DNA from: Xenorhabdus szentirmaii DSM 16338
Lineage (GTDB): Bacteria; Pseudomonadota; Gammaproteobacteria; Enterobacterales; Enterobacteriaceae
Reading direction: 5' to 3'
NCBI RefSeq assembly: GCF_002632585.1
Contig: NZ_NIBV01000001.1
Location: 235,078 to 299,077 of the forward strand
DNA: 64,000 bases
The notes under the pieces were generated by a model. It was not told the DNA's origin. It worked only from the letters and a program-made list of their open reading frames with translations, and searched no databases. Shown here piece by piece: positions 51,528 to 63,048 of this stretch; position 1 is the first letter of the stretch, and each line of letters begins with the position of its first letter. The position numbers and the translations under genes were made by a program.

Positions 51528-51636
51528 TATACCTAATGGATTTCGAATTGCAACGCAACGATCACTGGCGTGCCGCTGTAAAAAATCAAGTCGCATAACC
51601 CGCAATCCTGCAATTTAAAAGGCGAGGAAGATACAC
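51528..51636. repeat. Degenerate ERIC element
   Basis: Begins TATACCTAATGGATTTCGAA, followed by TTGCAACG, close to the ERIC left end, and ends GCAATTTAAAAGGCGAGGAAGATACAC, a worn right end. About 109 bp, so slightly shortened. It fills the space between the TauE gene and the C-protein-like gene. Confidence 0.6.
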
Positions 51637-51693
51637 TGACATACCATGCCAGAAGCGAAGTGACGGCAGAAAAATAGATAAAATCATCTGATT

Positions 51694-51933
51694 TTAATGG
51701 GGAGGATGTGTTGTTTCAAAATTGAACAATTCATTCAATTCAATCTGCAATCCATTAGCAATGACATAAATGATTTCTAAGGTAGGATTTCTGACGCCGC
51801 GTTCTATGCCGCTGACATAAGTTCGATCCAATCCACATTTATCGGCAAAAGCCTCCTGTGACATCCCTGATTCTTTCCTGAGATATCTAATTCTTTGTCC
51901 AAAAAGGGATCTGATGTTTTTAGATTTTTTCAT
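51694..51933 (-). CDS. XRE regulator of the restriction-modification controller (C protein) type
   Basis: A 79-residue DNA-binding protein. The helix-turn-helix spans about residues 10-65 with IRYLRKESGMSQEAFADKCG and LDRTYVSGIERGVRNPTL, the latter typical of C proteins such as C.Esp1396I. Upstream lie two GACT-N3-AGTC boxes (51971-51981 and 52013-52023), the known C-protein operator. There is no methylase or endonuclease gene nearby, so this is an orphan controller or a domesticated one. Confidence 0.8.
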   Translation of the reverse strand: MKKSKNIRSLFGQRIRYLRKESGMSQEAFADKCGLDRTYVSGIERGVRNPTLEIIYVIANGLQIELNELFNFETTHPPH

Positions 51934-51970
51934 CCGATAAGTATCGATTCGTGTTACTTATCCGACCACG

Positions 51971-51981
51971 GACTATAAGTC
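51971..51981. promoter_or_regulatory. C-box 1 (GACTATAAGTC)
   Basis: A GACT-N3-AGTC operator; with its flank, minus-strand GTGACTTATAGTCCGTG is the same sequence pattern as the C.Esp1396I operator. It lies 38 bp upstream of the C-protein-like start. It is the mirror image of C-box 2. Confidence 0.75.
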
Positions 51982-52012
51982 ACGTTTCAATCTGAACTAT
52001 GTTATCATGTGT

Positions 52013-52023
52013 GACTTATAGTC
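52013..52023. promoter_or_regulatory. C-box 2 (GACTTATAGTC)
   Basis: Exact reverse complement of C-box 1, extended to 13 bp of perfect inverted repeat (GTGACTTATAGTC) with 27 bp between them. It lies 60 bp upstream of the Ner-like gene, which it could regulate. Confidence 0.75.
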
Positions 52024-52082
52024 TACTTGTTAACGAATTACTTTTTAATTGAAAAAATAATAGATAATTGGAGAGCTTGAGA

Positions 52083-52295
52083 ATGGAAAAACAAGACTGG
52101 CATTCTGCCGATATCATCGCCGAATTGAAAAAACGTGGAACAACATTGTCAGAAGTCTCACGAAAAGCAGGACTGGCATCATCCACCCTTGCCAATGCAT
52201 TACAACGTCATTGGCCCAAAGGGGAACGCATTATTGCGGCAGCACTGGAATTATCGCCAGAAGAGATCTGGCCTTCTCGATATGAAGGAAAATAG
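52083..52295 (+). CDS. Ner/Nlp-family DNA-binding protein (SfsB-like)
   Basis: A 70-residue protein closely following E. coli Nlp/SfsB and phage Mu Ner: DWHSADIIAELKKRGTTLSE, then GLASSTLANALQRHWPKGERIIA and IWPSRY. It binds DNA through a Ner helix-turn-helix. The ATG at 52083 is preferred over a TTG five codons upstream because GGAGAG at 52070 is suitably spaced. Divergent from the C-protein-like gene. Confidence 0.9.
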   Translation: MEKQDWHSADIIAELKKRGTTLSEVSRKAGLASSTLANALQRHWPKGERIIAAALELSPEEIWPSRYEGK

Positions 52296-52332
52296 TGATA
52301 AATAGAACCCAGCACAATGCTGGGTTCATTGA

Positions 52333-52647
52333 TCAACTCGCTAATTTCAGGCCAATAATGCCCAAGATAATCAACCCCAAGCTCAGGACCCTGACAAAAT
52401 TAGCGGATTCTCCCAGTACCATGATGCCGAAAATTGCCGTTCCCACTGCACCAATTCCTGTCCACATGGCATATGCAGTGCCTGTCGGTAAACTTTTCAT
52501 GGCATAGGCCAATAACCCCACACTGGCGGCCATCGCGGCGAGGGTCATTAAACTTGGTGCTAAACGTGAAAAACCTTGGGTATATTTGAGGCCTACCGCC
52601 CATACAACTTCCAGCAACCCAGCAATAAGAAGGACTAACCAAGACAT
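52333..52647 (-). CDS. sugE: SMR-family guanidinium exporter (SugE/Gdx)
   Basis: A 104-residue four-helix transporter. The Gdx signature [16 protein letters not shown] holds the essential Glu13, and the third helix has [15 protein letters not shown]. SugE exports guanidinium coupled to protons. It is preceded by a guanidine-II riboswitch, which confirms the substrate. Next to efp as in E. coli. Confidence 0.95.
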   Translation of the reverse strand: MSWLVLLIAGLLEVVWAVGLKYTQGFSRLAPSLMTLAAMAASVGLLAYAMKSLPTGTAYAMWTGIGAVGTAIFGIMVLGESANFVRVLSLGLIILGIIGLKLAS

Positions 52648-52670
52648 GCTTTTCCCTTTATCTGATGGTC

Positions 52671-52718
52671 TGTGGGGCCGTCCCCAATAAGATGGCGTGT
52701 ATCCGGGTCGTCCCGAAC
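52671..52718 (-). promoter_or_regulatory. Guanidine-II (mini-ykkC) riboswitch controlling sugE
   Basis: On the minus strand two hairpins with ACGR loops follow each other: CGGG-ACGA-CCCG (52715-52704) and TGGGG-ACGG-CCCCA (52686-52673), joined by a 17-base linker. This is the diagnostic guanidine-II architecture. The second hairpin ends 26 bases before the sugE ATG, close to its ribosome-binding site AAAGGG, so control is probably at translation initiation. Confidence 0.92.
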
Positions 52719-52739
52719 CACGATAAGAAATGAGGCTAA

Positions 52740-52768
52740 ATTATAGTGATGCGATTTGATAACTTCAA
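52740..52768 (-). promoter_or_regulatory. sugE promoter
   Basis: On the minus strand TTGAAG (52768-52763), 17 bp, TATAAT (52745-52740). It is placed correctly to transcribe the riboswitch and sugE. Confidence 0.8.
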
Positions 52769-52796
52769 GAATGATAACGTAGTCGATAACAACAAC

Positions 52797-52834
52797 AAAA
52801 CTACAACCCCTAGACGAAGAGGTTGCAGTTTTTC
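52797..52834 (-). terminator. efp terminator
   Basis: AAAACTACAACCC and GAGGTTGCAGTTTTT pair with a bulge or mismatch over a CTAGACGAA loop. A- and T-tracts on both sides. It lies 18 bp beyond the efp stop on the minus strand. Confidence 0.75.
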
Positions 52835-52851
52835 TAGAATAGAAAACGCGT

Positions 52852-53418
52852 TTATTTTACACGAGAAACGTATTCGTTAGAACGGGTATCAACTTTAATG
52901 ACTTCACCGATCTGTACAAACAGGGGTACTTTAACTACCGCACCAGTGCTCAGCGTTGCTGGTTTGCCGCCAGTACCCGCAGTATCACCTTTCAGACCTG
53001 GGTCAGTCTCAACAATTTCCAGTTCAACAAAGTTTGGTGGGGTCACAGCGATAGGACGGCCATTCCACAGAGTCAGAACACATTCTGCCTGATCAATCAG
53101 CCATTTTGCATTGTCACCAACGGCTTTCTCATCCGCAGCCAGCTGCTCGAAAGTTTCGTTGTTCATGAAATGCCAGAATTCACCGTCGTTGTACAGATAA
53201 GTCAGGTTCATATCCATGACATCTGCACTTTCAGCGGAATCGGTTGATTTAAAAGTTTTTTCCAGCAGTTTACCGGAAATCAGTTTACGAAGACGAACAC
53301 GGGCAAACGCCTGCCCTTTACCTGGTTTAACAAATTCACTGTCAAGAATAGCGCACGGCTCGCCATCTAACATGATTTTAAGACCTGAACGGAATTCATT
53401 GGTACTATAAGTAGCCAT
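52852..53418 (-). CDS. efp: Elongation factor P
   Basis: A 188-residue three-domain factor that relieves ribosome stalling at polyproline. Lys34 in [12 protein letters not shown] is the beta-lysylation site for EpmA/EpmB, and the epmB gene lies just across the divergent promoter. C-terminal [11 protein letters not shown] is conserved. Same length as E. coli. Confidence 0.97.
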   Translation of the reverse strand: MATYSTNEFRSGLKIMLDGEPCAILDSEFVKPGKGQAFARVRLRKLISGKLLEKTFKSTDSAESADVMDMNLTYLYNDGEFWHFMNNETFEQLAADEKAVGDNAKWLIDQAECVLTLWNGRPIAVTPPNFVELEIVETDPGLKGDTAGTGGKPATLSTGAVVKVPLFVQIGEVIKVDTRSNEYVSRVK

Positions 53419-53459
53419 GGAGATCCTCTAATTTTTAACAAAATGGCATAGCCAAAAAA

Positions 53460-54485
53460 ATGGCACACATTATAACCCACATTCACCCTGTCAGAGAAGT
53501 CTGGCTACAACAACTTGCGGATGTTATTACCGATCCCAATGAATTGTTGCAACTGTTGTCCCTAAACACACACGCCAAGCTCAAAGAAGGCAACGAGGCA
53601 AAGCGCCTGTTTCCTTTGCGTGTTCCAAGAGCATTTGTGGCACGAATGAAAAAAGGTGATCCCCGCGATCCCTTGCTATTACAAGTTCTGACTGCACAGG
53701 AAGAGTTTACTGTCACCCCGGGATTTTCCACTGATCCGCTGGATGAACAACGCAGCGTCGTTCCCGGACTATTGCATAAATATAACAACCGCGCGCTGCT
53801 GCTGGTCAAAGGAGGGTGTGCGGTTAATTGTCGGTATTGCTTCCGTCGCCATTTTCCTTATGAAGACAATAAAGGCAATAAAGGCAATTGGAGTGCCGCG
53901 CTCGATTATATCAGTCAACATGCTGAATTAGATGAGATTATCTTCTCTGGAGGAGATCCTCTCATGGCTAAAGATAATGAACTGGACTGGTTGATCAGCC
54001 GCATTGAATCAATTTCACACATTAAACGATTGAGGATCCACAGTCGTTTGCCCGTGGTTATCCCTGACAGAATCACGCTTTCACTGTGTAACCGTTTAGC
54101 CCAGTCCCATTTGCAAGTCATCATGGTGACTCACATTAATCATGCAAATGAAATTGACAGTACATTCAGAAAAAGCATGGAGCGCCTGAAGCAAGCGGGT
54201 GTGACACTCCTGAATCAGAGCGTCATGTTGCGTGATATCAATGATAATGCAGATACACTGGCTAATTTAAGTAACGCATTATTCGATGCAGGTATTTTGC
54301 CCTACTACATTCATATTCTGGATAAAGTTCAGGGTGCAGCCCATTTCCTTGTCAGTGATGAAGAGGCTAAAGCTATCATGCGGGAATTATTGACAAAAGT
54401 ATCAGGTTATTTAGTTCCTCAACTGACGCGGGAAATTGGTGGAGAACCAAGCAAAACACCTTTAGATTTAGGGATCAGTCAATAA
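53460..54485 (+). CDS. epmB: EF-P-(R)-beta-lysine producing 2,3-aminomutase
   Basis: A 341-residue radical-SAM enzyme converting L-alpha-lysine to R-beta-lysine for EF-P modification. The [4Fe-4S] motif is CAVNCRYCFRRHFPY, with the FSGGDPL stretch after it and the PLP-binding lysine region toward the C-terminus. A short in-frame repeat (NKGNKGN) occurs after the cluster. Divergent from efp by 41 bp. Confidence 0.96.
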   Translation: MAHIITHIHPVREVWLQQLADVITDPNELLQLLSLNTHAKLKEGNEAKRLFPLRVPRAFVARMKKGDPRDPLLLQVLTAQEEFTVTPGFSTDPLDEQRSVVPGLLHKYNNRALLLVKGGCAVNCRYCFRRHFPYEDNKGNKGNWSAALDYISQHAELDEIIFSGGDPLMAKDNELDWLISRIESISHIKRLRIHSRLPVVIPDRITLSLCNRLAQSHLQVIMVTHINHANEIDSTFRKSMERLKQAGVTLLNQSVMLRDINDNADTLANLSNALFDAGILPYYIHILDKVQGAAHFLVSDEEAKAIMRELLTKVSGYLVPQLTREIGGEPSKTPLDLGISQ

Positions 54486-54673
54486 TATCTTTCAGTATTG
54501 CAGGATATAAAAACGATTCCCCATTGATTACCCATCATTGAAAACTTTCAGGGATGGGCAGCGCACAGAAGCCAAACGTATACGCAGCATAAAAGTTTCG
54601 TCACGTTTTTTCTGAGCATTGCCCAAACTGGCTATGCAACCCCGGCTCATTTACGGAGCTACCTTACTGGTGG

Positions 54674-55015
54674 CTAAGGGCACTTATAAACCTGTCCTGT
54701 CATTTTGCTGTCCAAGGGAACAAAGCTCGCCAACAGATTCTCTGACGGGCTATTTGCACCGTAAATAACATTTCCACCGATTTCAGCCGCTTTATTACGC
54801 AAGTCATTGGCAGCACTGCGCATAGAACTACTTTCATTGCTAGCACTGTTAAACCAATTACTTTGAATGCCAACCACCTCACCTAATTGCTGGCAATCGC
54901 TGCCGGGCTGAGCATCCACAAAACGCACATTAGCGCCCGCAGAAGTTAATTCATGCGTTGTCGTACAACCTGCCAGCAACAATACTGACACACCAAGCCA
55001 AAGTTTAATTCGCAT
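54674..55015 (-). CDS. yjeI: DUF4156 lipoprotein YjeI
   Basis: A 113-residue lipoprotein with lipobox LLLAGC (signal peptidase II substrate) and the DUF4156 core DAQPGSDCQQLGEV, SMRSAANDLRNKAAEIGGNVIYG and GQVYKCP. E. coli YjeI has 117 residues; function unknown. The ATG at 55015 has GAGGAAAG directly upstream; an in-frame ATG four codons further up overlaps that site and is rejected. Confidence 0.92.
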   Translation of the reverse strand: MRIKLWLGVSVLLLAGCTTTHELTSAGANVRFVDAQPGSDCQQLGEVVGIQSNWFNSASNESSSMRSAANDLRNKAAEIGGNVIYGANSPSENLLASFVPLDSKMTGQVYKCP

Positions 55016-55090
55016 ATCTTTCCTCATTGGTTACAGGAATTTCTACCGCGATGATAAATATACCCTTTTGAATCCAATTAAGATAAAAAA

Positions 55091-55123
55091 ATAAAAAGGC
55101 GAGCAGTGTTTTCTGCTCGCCTT
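55091..55123 (-). terminator. groESL terminator
   Basis: On the minus strand AAGGCGAGCAG and CTGCTCGCCTT form an 11-bp stem followed by TTTTTATTTTTT. It is 52 bp after the groEL stop. Confidence 0.88.
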
Positions 55124-55174
55124 CAAAGTTTTTACCCTATCGGATGGATAATTCCATCGGCAGGATGAACAGCA

Positions 55175-56833
<1,659 letters not shown>

Positions 56834-56875
56834 TTAAATTCGTTCAATTAAGAAGATCTAGCGTAAGAGATTCAA

Positions 56876-57247
<372 letters not shown>

Positions 57248-57253
57248 CTACAG

Positions 57254-57280
57254 ATTGGGGCTAAAAATCAGCACTTCAAG
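57254..57280 (-). promoter_or_regulatory. Sigma-32 heat-shock promoter of groESL
   Basis: On the minus strand CTTGAAG (57280-57274), 13 bp, CCCCAAT (57260-57254), matching the consensus CTTGAAA-N12-14-CCCCAT. It lies 85 bp upstream of groES. Confidence 0.9.
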
Positions 57281-57347
57281 GGGGCAATAGCAAAAAATAT
57301 TTTGCTTTTTTCTTTACCTATTGAAATATTAACCGAAGTAATCATTA

Positions 57348-57863
57348 TTATTTGCGGTGTTCATTGCCATTACCTTTTTGTTCATCGGACTGATGGTCAT
57401 TCAGGGTATGAGGAGACTTATCCGATTTACGCTCATATTCGCCCTCGAACGTTTGCCCACCCTGGCTACGATTGCCGCCATCTGAGCCATTGAACATGTT
57501 CGGGCGATAAAATTTAATGTGAGGCAATAATTTTGCTGTCAGTAGTTTTTGTACCGGGGACAGTAATAACAATAAACCGAGAAAATCGGTGAAAAAGCCG
57601 GGCAGTATCAGCAAAAACCCCGCGATAACCAAAGAAACACTTTTGATAGCTTCTTCCGCAGGACTTTCACCTGCCACAATTTTTTGCTGCATTGCCAAAA
57701 AGTTTTTTATGCCTTGATTGCGCACAAGTGAAATGCCAAGGCAAGAGGTCAGAATAACCAAGATTAACGTCAGCAAGACACCGACTTCCGAGGCAATTCG
57801 CACAAACAGAACAGATTCGATGTAAACCAACAAGCATATAAAGATAAGTGGGAGCCAACGCAC
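57348..57863 (-). CDS. fxsA: Membrane protein FxsA
   Basis: A 171-residue protein (E. coli 158) with hydrophobic spans (MRWLPLIFICLLVYIESVLF, VGVLLTLILVILTSCLGISL and a later pair around LVIAGFLLILPGFFTDFLGL) and a polar Gly/Asp-rich C-tail. In E. coli overproduced FxsA suppresses F exclusion of phage T7. The start is GTG after AAGGAG. Next to aspA as in E. coli. Confidence 0.93.
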   Translation of the reverse strand: MRWLPLIFICLLVYIESVLFVRIASEVGVLLTLILVILTSCLGISLVRNQGIKNFLAMQQKIVAGESPAEEAIKSVSLVIAGFLLILPGFFTDFLGLLLLLSPVQKLLTAKLLPHIKFYRPNMFNGSDGGNRSQGGQTFEGEYERKSDKSPHTLNDHQSDEQKGNGNEHRK

Positions 57864-58172
57864 GTGGTTCTCCTTTATGATTTAGTCCACAACCACATTA
57901 TGTGGGGATAATAATAACAATTTTCAATACTTCGGAAACTTGACTTTTAATCTCTGTAATCGTGACCTCAGTCACATATATATAATTTCATTAATAAAAT
58001 AGCACTATAAAGTGATCCAAGTTCAAGGCATTTCTAGTAAATCCACATATGATCGCGCCCCAACAATTCCATGATAAATGGTTAATATCAGGATAGTTGT
58101 TGACGGCAGCATCAATACTCAACAAGTACATAATAGAACAGTAAAAACGTATCCAATTTAAAGAAGGTTCTC
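57864..58172. promoter_or_regulatory. fxsA-aspA divergent promoter region
   Basis: 309 bp. It holds the CRP site at 57961-57976 and the aspA promoter, which I could not resolve further. AAGAAGG at 58160 is the aspA ribosome-binding site. Confidence 0.55.
57961..57976. promoter_or_regulatory. CRP site upstream of aspA
   Basis: CGTGA-CCTCAG-TCACA matches nine of ten consensus half-site bases with correct spacing. aspA of E. coli is CRP-activated. Confidence 0.7.
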
Positions 58173-59597
58173 ATGTCAAATAACGTTCGTATCGAAGAAG
58201 ACCTGTTAGGTAAACGAGAAGTCCCTGCTGAAGCCTACTACGGTATTCACACTCTACGTGCGATTGAAAATTTTTATATCAGTGACCGTACTATTAACGA
58301 TGTCCCTGAATTCATCCGTGGCATGGTTATGGTTAAAAAAGCTGCAGCCCTGGCAAACAAAGAACTCCATACTGTCCCCGGCAAAGTTGCGGACATCATT
58401 GTTAAAGCATGTGATGAAGTCCTGAACACAGGTAAGTGCATGGATCAATTCCCTGTTGATGTTTTTCAGGGTGGTGCAGGCACTTCACTGAACATGAACA
58501 CCAATGAAGTACTGGCAAATATTGGTCTGGAATTGATGGGGCATCAGAAAGGCGAATATGAGTACCTGAACCCAAATGATCACCTGAACAAAAGCCAGTC
58601 AACCAACGATGCCTACCCTACCGGCTTCCGTATCGCTGTCTATAACTCTCTGATTCAATTAATTGATTCCATTGAACTGCTGAAAGCAGGCTTCGACAAA
58701 AAAGGCGTTGAGTTTGACGACATCCTGAAAATGGGCCGTACCCAGTTGCAAGATGCCGTTCCAATGACCCTGGGCCAAGAATTCCGTGCTTTCTCCATGT
58801 TGATGAAAGAAGAAATCAAAAACATCAAATGGACAGCGGAACTGTTGCTGGAAGTCAACCTTGGCGCAACCGCAATCGGTACTGGCCTGAACACCGCACC
58901 AGGCTACCAAAAACTGGTTGTTGAAAAACTGGCGGAAGTTACCGGCTTACCTTGCGTCCCGGCAGAAGACTTGATCGAAGCAACCTCTGACTGTGGCGCT
59001 TATGTCATGGTTCACGGTGCCCTGAAACGTCTGGCCGTTAAAATGTCCAAAATTTGTAACGACTTGCGCCTGCTTTCTTCCGGCCCTCGTGCAGGCTTGA
59101 ATGAAATCAACCTGCCAGAATTGCAGGCAGGCTCTTCTATCATGCCAGCTAAAGTCAACCCAGTTGTGCCAGAAGTGGTTAACCAAGTTTGCTTCAAAGT
59201 CATTGGTAACGATACCTGCATCACAATGGCCGCAGAAGCAGGTCAGTTGCAGCTTAACGTAATGGAACCTGCTATTGGACAGGCGATGTTTGAATCAATG
59301 TCTATCCTGAGCAATGCATGCCGCAATCTGGTTGAAAAATGCGTTAACGGCATTACTGCCAACAAAGAAGTTTGTGAAAGCTTTGTATTCAACTCCATCG
59401 GCATCGTCACTTATCTGAATCCATTCATCGGCCACCACAATGGTGATATCGTCGGTAAGATCTGTGCTGAAACCGGCAAAAGCGTGCGTGAAGTTATACT
59501 GGAGCGCGGCTTGCTGAGTGAAACCGAGTTAGATGATATTTTCTCCGTTGAGAACTTAAAACATCCAACTTATAAAGCAAAACGTTTTGATGACTAA
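58173..59597 (+). CDS. aspA: Aspartate ammonia-lyase
   Basis: A 474-residue member of the fumarase/aspartase superfamily (E. coli 478) converting L-aspartate to fumarate and ammonia. The family signature [15 protein letters not shown] is complete, with [14 protein letters not shown] and [13 protein letters not shown] also conserved. Followed by dcuA, which imports aspartate and exports succinate or fumarate, so the two support fumarate respiration. Confidence 0.97.
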   Translation: MSNNVRIEEDLLGKREVPAEAYYGIHTLRAIENFYISDRTINDVPEFIRGMVMVKKAAALANKELHTVPGKVADIIVKACDEVLNTGKCMDQFPVDVFQGGAGTSLNMNTNEVLANIGLELMGHQKGEYEYLNPNDHLNKSQSTNDAYPTGFRIAVYNSLIQLIDSIELLKAGFDKKGVEFDDILKMGRTQLQDAVPMTLGQEFRAFSMLMKEEIKNIKWTAELLLEVNLGATAIGTGLNTAPGYQKLVVEKLAEVTGLPCVPAEDLIEATSDCGAYVMVHGALKRLAVKMSKICNDLRLLSSGPRAGLNEINLPELQAGSSIMPAKVNPVVPEVVNQVCFKVIGNDTCITMAAEAGQLQLNVMEPAIGQAMFESMSILSNACRNLVEKCVNGITANKEVCESFVFNSIGIVTYLNPFIGHHNGDIVGKICAETGKSVREVILERGLLSETELDDIFSVENLKHPTYKAKRFDD

Positions 59598-59633
59598 TTA
59601 AATGATTATAATAACGAAGTCGTCTTAATTATT

Positions 59634-59668
59634 AAGGCACGCAATCCAACCGGAAGCGTGCCTTTTTA
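59634..59668 (+). terminator. Terminator between aspA and dcuA
   Basis: AAGGCACGC and GCGTGCCTT form a nine-base-pair stem followed by TTTTAAT. Its presence suggests partly separate expression of dcuA. Confidence 0.8.
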
Positions 59669-59736
59669 ATTTGCAGCAAACACAAATCATTAACGATAGA
59701 TTTTCATAAAATTAAATAAACTAAGGAGTGCGCAAC

Positions 59737-61038
59737 ATGTTAGCCGTAGAATTGGCTATTGTTTTGCTGGCCATTTTTCTGGGGGCAAGATTAGGAGGGA
59801 TCGGGATTGGCTTTGCAGGTGGGCTTGGCGTTTTAATCCTTGCTGCCATTGGCGTCAAACCGGGTAGTATTCCATTTGATGTTATCTCAATCATTATGGC
59901 AGTTATCGCAGCAATCTCAGCAATGCAAGTGGCAGGAGGACTGGATTATCTCGTCCAGCAAACTGAAAAATTACTGCGCAGAAACCCTAAATACATCACA
60001 ATCCTTGCGCCTATCGTCACTTATTTTCTCACGTTATTTGCAGGTACAGGGAATATCTCACTGGCAACATTACCCGTCATTGCCGAAGTCGCCAAAGAAC
60101 AAGGCATCAAACCCTGCCGGCCACTCTCTACCGCCGTTGTCTCTGCCCAAATAGGGATCACCGCCTCCCCCATTTCTGCCGCGGTTGTTTACATGGCATC
60201 CATCATGGAAGGGCAAGGTATCAGTTACATTCATCTGCTCATGGTGTTACTGCCGTCAACATTGTGTGCCATCATTCTGATGTCATTTATCATTTCATGG
60301 CTCTTTGATTCCAAACTCTCAAATGATCCAACCTACCAAAAACGCCTTGCTGATGGTTTGGTTGAAATGCGCGGCGCCAGTCAAATTCAAATCAAGCCCA
60401 AGGCAAAACTTTCTGTCCTGCTGTTTTTGCTGGGCGTCATCAGTGTTGTCATCTATGCGGTCATCAATAGCCCAAGTGTCGGTTTGATTGAAAAACCCTT
60501 AATGAATACGACCAATGCGATTCTGATTATCATGCTCAGTGTCGCCACACTCACGACGATGATCTGTTCCGTCGATACTGACACCATCCTGAATTCAAGC
60601 ACCTTCAAAGCGGGCATGAGTGCATGTATCTGTATTCTGGGCGTTGCATGGCTGGGAGATACTTTTGTACAAGCCAATATTGACTGGATCAAAGAAACAG
60701 CGGGTAATCTGATCCATGCTCAACCGTGGTTACTGGCAGTCATCTTTTTCTTCTGTTCAGCCTTGCTCTATTCTCAAGCGGCAACAGCGAAGGCCTTAAT
60801 GCCAATGGCACTGGCGCTGCATGTCACGCCGTTAACCGCGATTGCGTCTTTCTCCGCCGTTTCTGGCCTGTTCATTCTGCCGACCTACCCAACACTGGTT
60901 GCAGCCGTGCAGATGGATGATACCGGAACCACGCGAATCGGGCGTTTTGTATTCAACCATCCATTTTTTATCCCGGGTACGATTGCCGTTATTCTGGCCG
61001 TCACGTTCGGCTTCCTGTTTGGTGGTATGGTTCTATAA
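59737..61038 (+). CDS. dcuA: Anaerobic C4-dicarboxylate transporter DcuA
   Basis: A 433-residue inner-membrane antiporter (E. coli 433). GARLGGIGIGFAGGLGVL at the N-terminus and SSTFKAGMSACICILGVAWLGDTF are conserved. It exchanges aspartate, fumarate or malate for succinate. AAGGAG precedes the ATG at 59737; an upstream GTG (59728) is rejected because E. coli DcuA begins at the equivalent ATG. Confidence 0.96.
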   Translation: MLAVELAIVLLAIFLGARLGGIGIGFAGGLGVLILAAIGVKPGSIPFDVISIIMAVIAAISAMQVAGGLDYLVQQTEKLLRRNPKYITILAPIVTYFLTLFAGTGNISLATLPVIAEVAKEQGIKPCRPLSTAVVSAQIGITASPISAAVVYMASIMEGQGISYIHLLMVLLPSTLCAIILMSFIISWLFDSKLSNDPTYQKRLADGLVEMRGASQIQIKPKAKLSVLLFLLGVISVVIYAVINSPSVGLIEKPLMNTTNAILIIMLSVATLTTMICSVDTDTILNSSTFKAGMSACICILGVAWLGDTFVQANIDWIKETAGNLIHAQPWLLAVIFFFCSALLYSQAATAKALMPMALALHVTPLTAIASFSAVSGLFILPTYPTLVAAVQMDDTGTTRIGRFVFNHPFFIPGTIAVILAVTFGFLFGGMVL

Positions 61039-61054
61039 TTTACTGTTAACTCAT

Positions 61055-61084
61055 TTCAGGGGCACAGGTCTGCTGGCCCCTGAA
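61055..61084 (+). terminator. Hairpin after dcuA
   Basis: TTCAGGGGC and GCCCCTGAA pair perfectly around 12 bases. There is no T-tract, so it may be a stabilising rather than terminating hairpin. Confidence 0.5.
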
Positions 61085-61236
61085 GTCCATTCCCGCTTAA
61101 AAATCTTTTCCTCTCAAAAAACATCACTGTATTAATATTAATCAATTGACTTTCTGCTATAGATATCATCGGTTATAGTGCATGTTCCGATAAACCCGAC
61201 AAATCAAACCTACAGTACAGGCAGGTTAAAGAACTT

Positions 61237-63048
61237 ATGATGAAACGAATCCTCATGTTGTTTCTACTGTTCAGCGGTATTGCGCTTTCCCCTATTCCTA
61301 TTCAGGCCAACGCGCTGTTTGAACAACAAAAACAAAGTCTCTACCTTCCTGCTGATCAAGCATTCATGTTTGATTTTCAGCAACAAGGCAATAAACTCAC
61401 ACTGACTTGGGATATCAAACCCGGTTATTACCTCTATCGAAAACAGTTCAAAATCACCTCTGCTCAAGCCTCGCTCGGTCAAATATCGTATGCCGAAGGG
61501 GTCGAGCATGAGGATGAGTTTTTTGGCAAGAGCGAAGTCTATTTTCAATCTGCACATATTGATGTCCCGATTCTGTCTGCTACCAACGATGCGACTCTTG
61601 ACGTTATTTATCAGGGATGTGCGGAAGCCGGTTACTGTTACCCGCCTGAAACATTAAGTGTTCCATTACATGCTGTTGCTGCTGAATCCCCTGTAACGAC
61701 ACCACAAACAGAAGTATCCGCTACCGCGCCCTTGCAGCAGACACTGCAACAACCATTGCAGCAAAAATTGCAGCAAAAAGAGAGCCAGACCCGTTCTCAT
61801 GACGCTCCATTTTCTCCCCTTTGGGCGCTGTTGATTGGTATTGGCATTGCCTTTACCCCTTGCATATTGCCCATGTATCCGCTGATCTCCAGCATTATTT
61901 TGGGCCAGAAACGTCCTGAAAGCTTAAAGCGAATCTTTTGGCTCGCACTGAGTTATGTTCAGGGTATGGCACTGACTTATACTTTGCTCGGATTGGTCGT
62001 GGCAGCGGCTGGGTTACAATTTCAGGCGGCATTGCAAAATCCCTATATCCTCGTCGGCTTGTCAGCCCTGTTTATTTTACTTTCCTTGTCAATGTTCGGG
62101 TTATTCACATTGCAACTTCCGTCTTCTGTTCAGACGCGTCTGGTGGATTGGAGCAACCAACAAAAAAGTGGTTCTTACATTGGCGTATTCATTATGGGCG
62201 CGTTGGCCGGATTGATTGCCTCTCCCTGTACCACAGCCCCCCTCAGCGCGATTCTGCTCTATATTGCCCAAAGCGGTGATACATGGATTGGCGGCCTGAC
62301 TCTCTACCTTTATGCACTTGGAATGGGAATTCCCCTTATTGCCGTCACATTATTCGGCCACAAACTTTTGCCCCGCAGTGGCCCATGGATGCAATATGTC
62401 AAAGAAGTTTTTGGATTCGTTATATTGGCTCTGCCGATCTTCCTGCTGGAACGGGTACTTGGTGACATATGGGGCATAAGATTATGGAGTATGCTGGCGA
62501 TTGCCTTCCTCATTTGGGCCTTTGCATTAACCTTAAACAGCAAAAATGGCTGGATACGTACCTTACAGATAATCTTACTGGCATTGGCCCTTATTGCTTC
62601 CCGGCCCTTGCAGGATTGGGCATGGGGGGTTTCTGCAACAGAACAGCAAAAAGTATCATTGGAATTCCGGCAAATCCGTGATTGGCAGGAATTAAGTCAG
62701 ATATTGGCTGAAAACCACCATCAGCCCATAATGTTGGATCTGTACGCTGACTGGTGTGTAGCCTGTAAAGAATTTGAAAAATACACATTCAGTGATCCAC
62801 AAGTCCAGCAACAATTGAGCCAGTTTCTCTTATTACAGGCCGACGTCACAAATAATGGCCCAAAACAAAAAGAATTATTACAAGAGCTGAAGGTATTGGG
62901 GCTTCCCACTATCTTGTTTTTTGACACTCAAGGAAAAGAATTGCCTCATTCTCGAGTCAATGGATTCATGAAGGCAGCGACTTTTAGCCAACACATACAG
63001 CAACTACACCCAATGGATTTCAAGTTGCATCCCGGCGGCAGGGAATGA
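61237..63048 (+). CDS. dsbD: Thiol:disulphide interchange protein DsbD
   Basis: A 603-residue inner-membrane protein (E. coli 565) that moves electrons from cytoplasmic thioredoxin to periplasmic DsbC/DsbG/CcmG. N-terminal domain: [12 protein letters not shown] pair. Membrane domain: [11 protein letters not shown] and ASPCTTAP cysteines. C-terminal thioredoxin-like domain: DWCVACKEF. Odd features are an LQQx-repeat linker (about residues 166-181) after the alpha domain and the last 13 residues, which are encoded by an ERIC repeat. The start may be the second codon. Confidence 0.96.
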   Translation: MMKRILMLFLLFSGIALSPIPIQANALFEQQKQSLYLPADQAFMFDFQQQGNKLTLTWDIKPGYYLYRKQFKITSAQASLGQISYAEGVEHEDEFFGKSEVYFQSAHIDVPILSATNDATLDVIYQGCAEAGYCYPPETLSVPLHAVAAESPVTTPQTEVSATAPLQQTLQQPLQQKLQQKESQTRSHDAPFSPLWALLIGIGIAFTPCILPMYPLISSIILGQKRPESLKRIFWLALSYVQGMALTYTLLGLVVAAAGLQFQAALQNPYILVGLSALFILLSLSMFGLFTLQLPSSVQTRLVDWSNQQKSGSYIGVFIMGALAGLIASPCTTAPLSAILLYIAQSGDTWIGGLTLYLYALGMGIPLIAVTLFGHKLLPRSGPWMQYVKEVFGFVILALPIFLLERVLGDIWGIRLWSMLAIAFLIWAFALTLNSKNGWIRTLQIILLALALIASRPLQDWAWGVSATEQQKVSLEFRQIRDWQELSQILAENHHQPIMLDLYADWCVACKEFEKYTFSDPQVQQQLSQFLLLQADVTNNGPKQKELLQELKVLGLPTILFFDTQGKELPHSRVNGFMKAATFSQHIQQLHPMDFKLHPGGRE

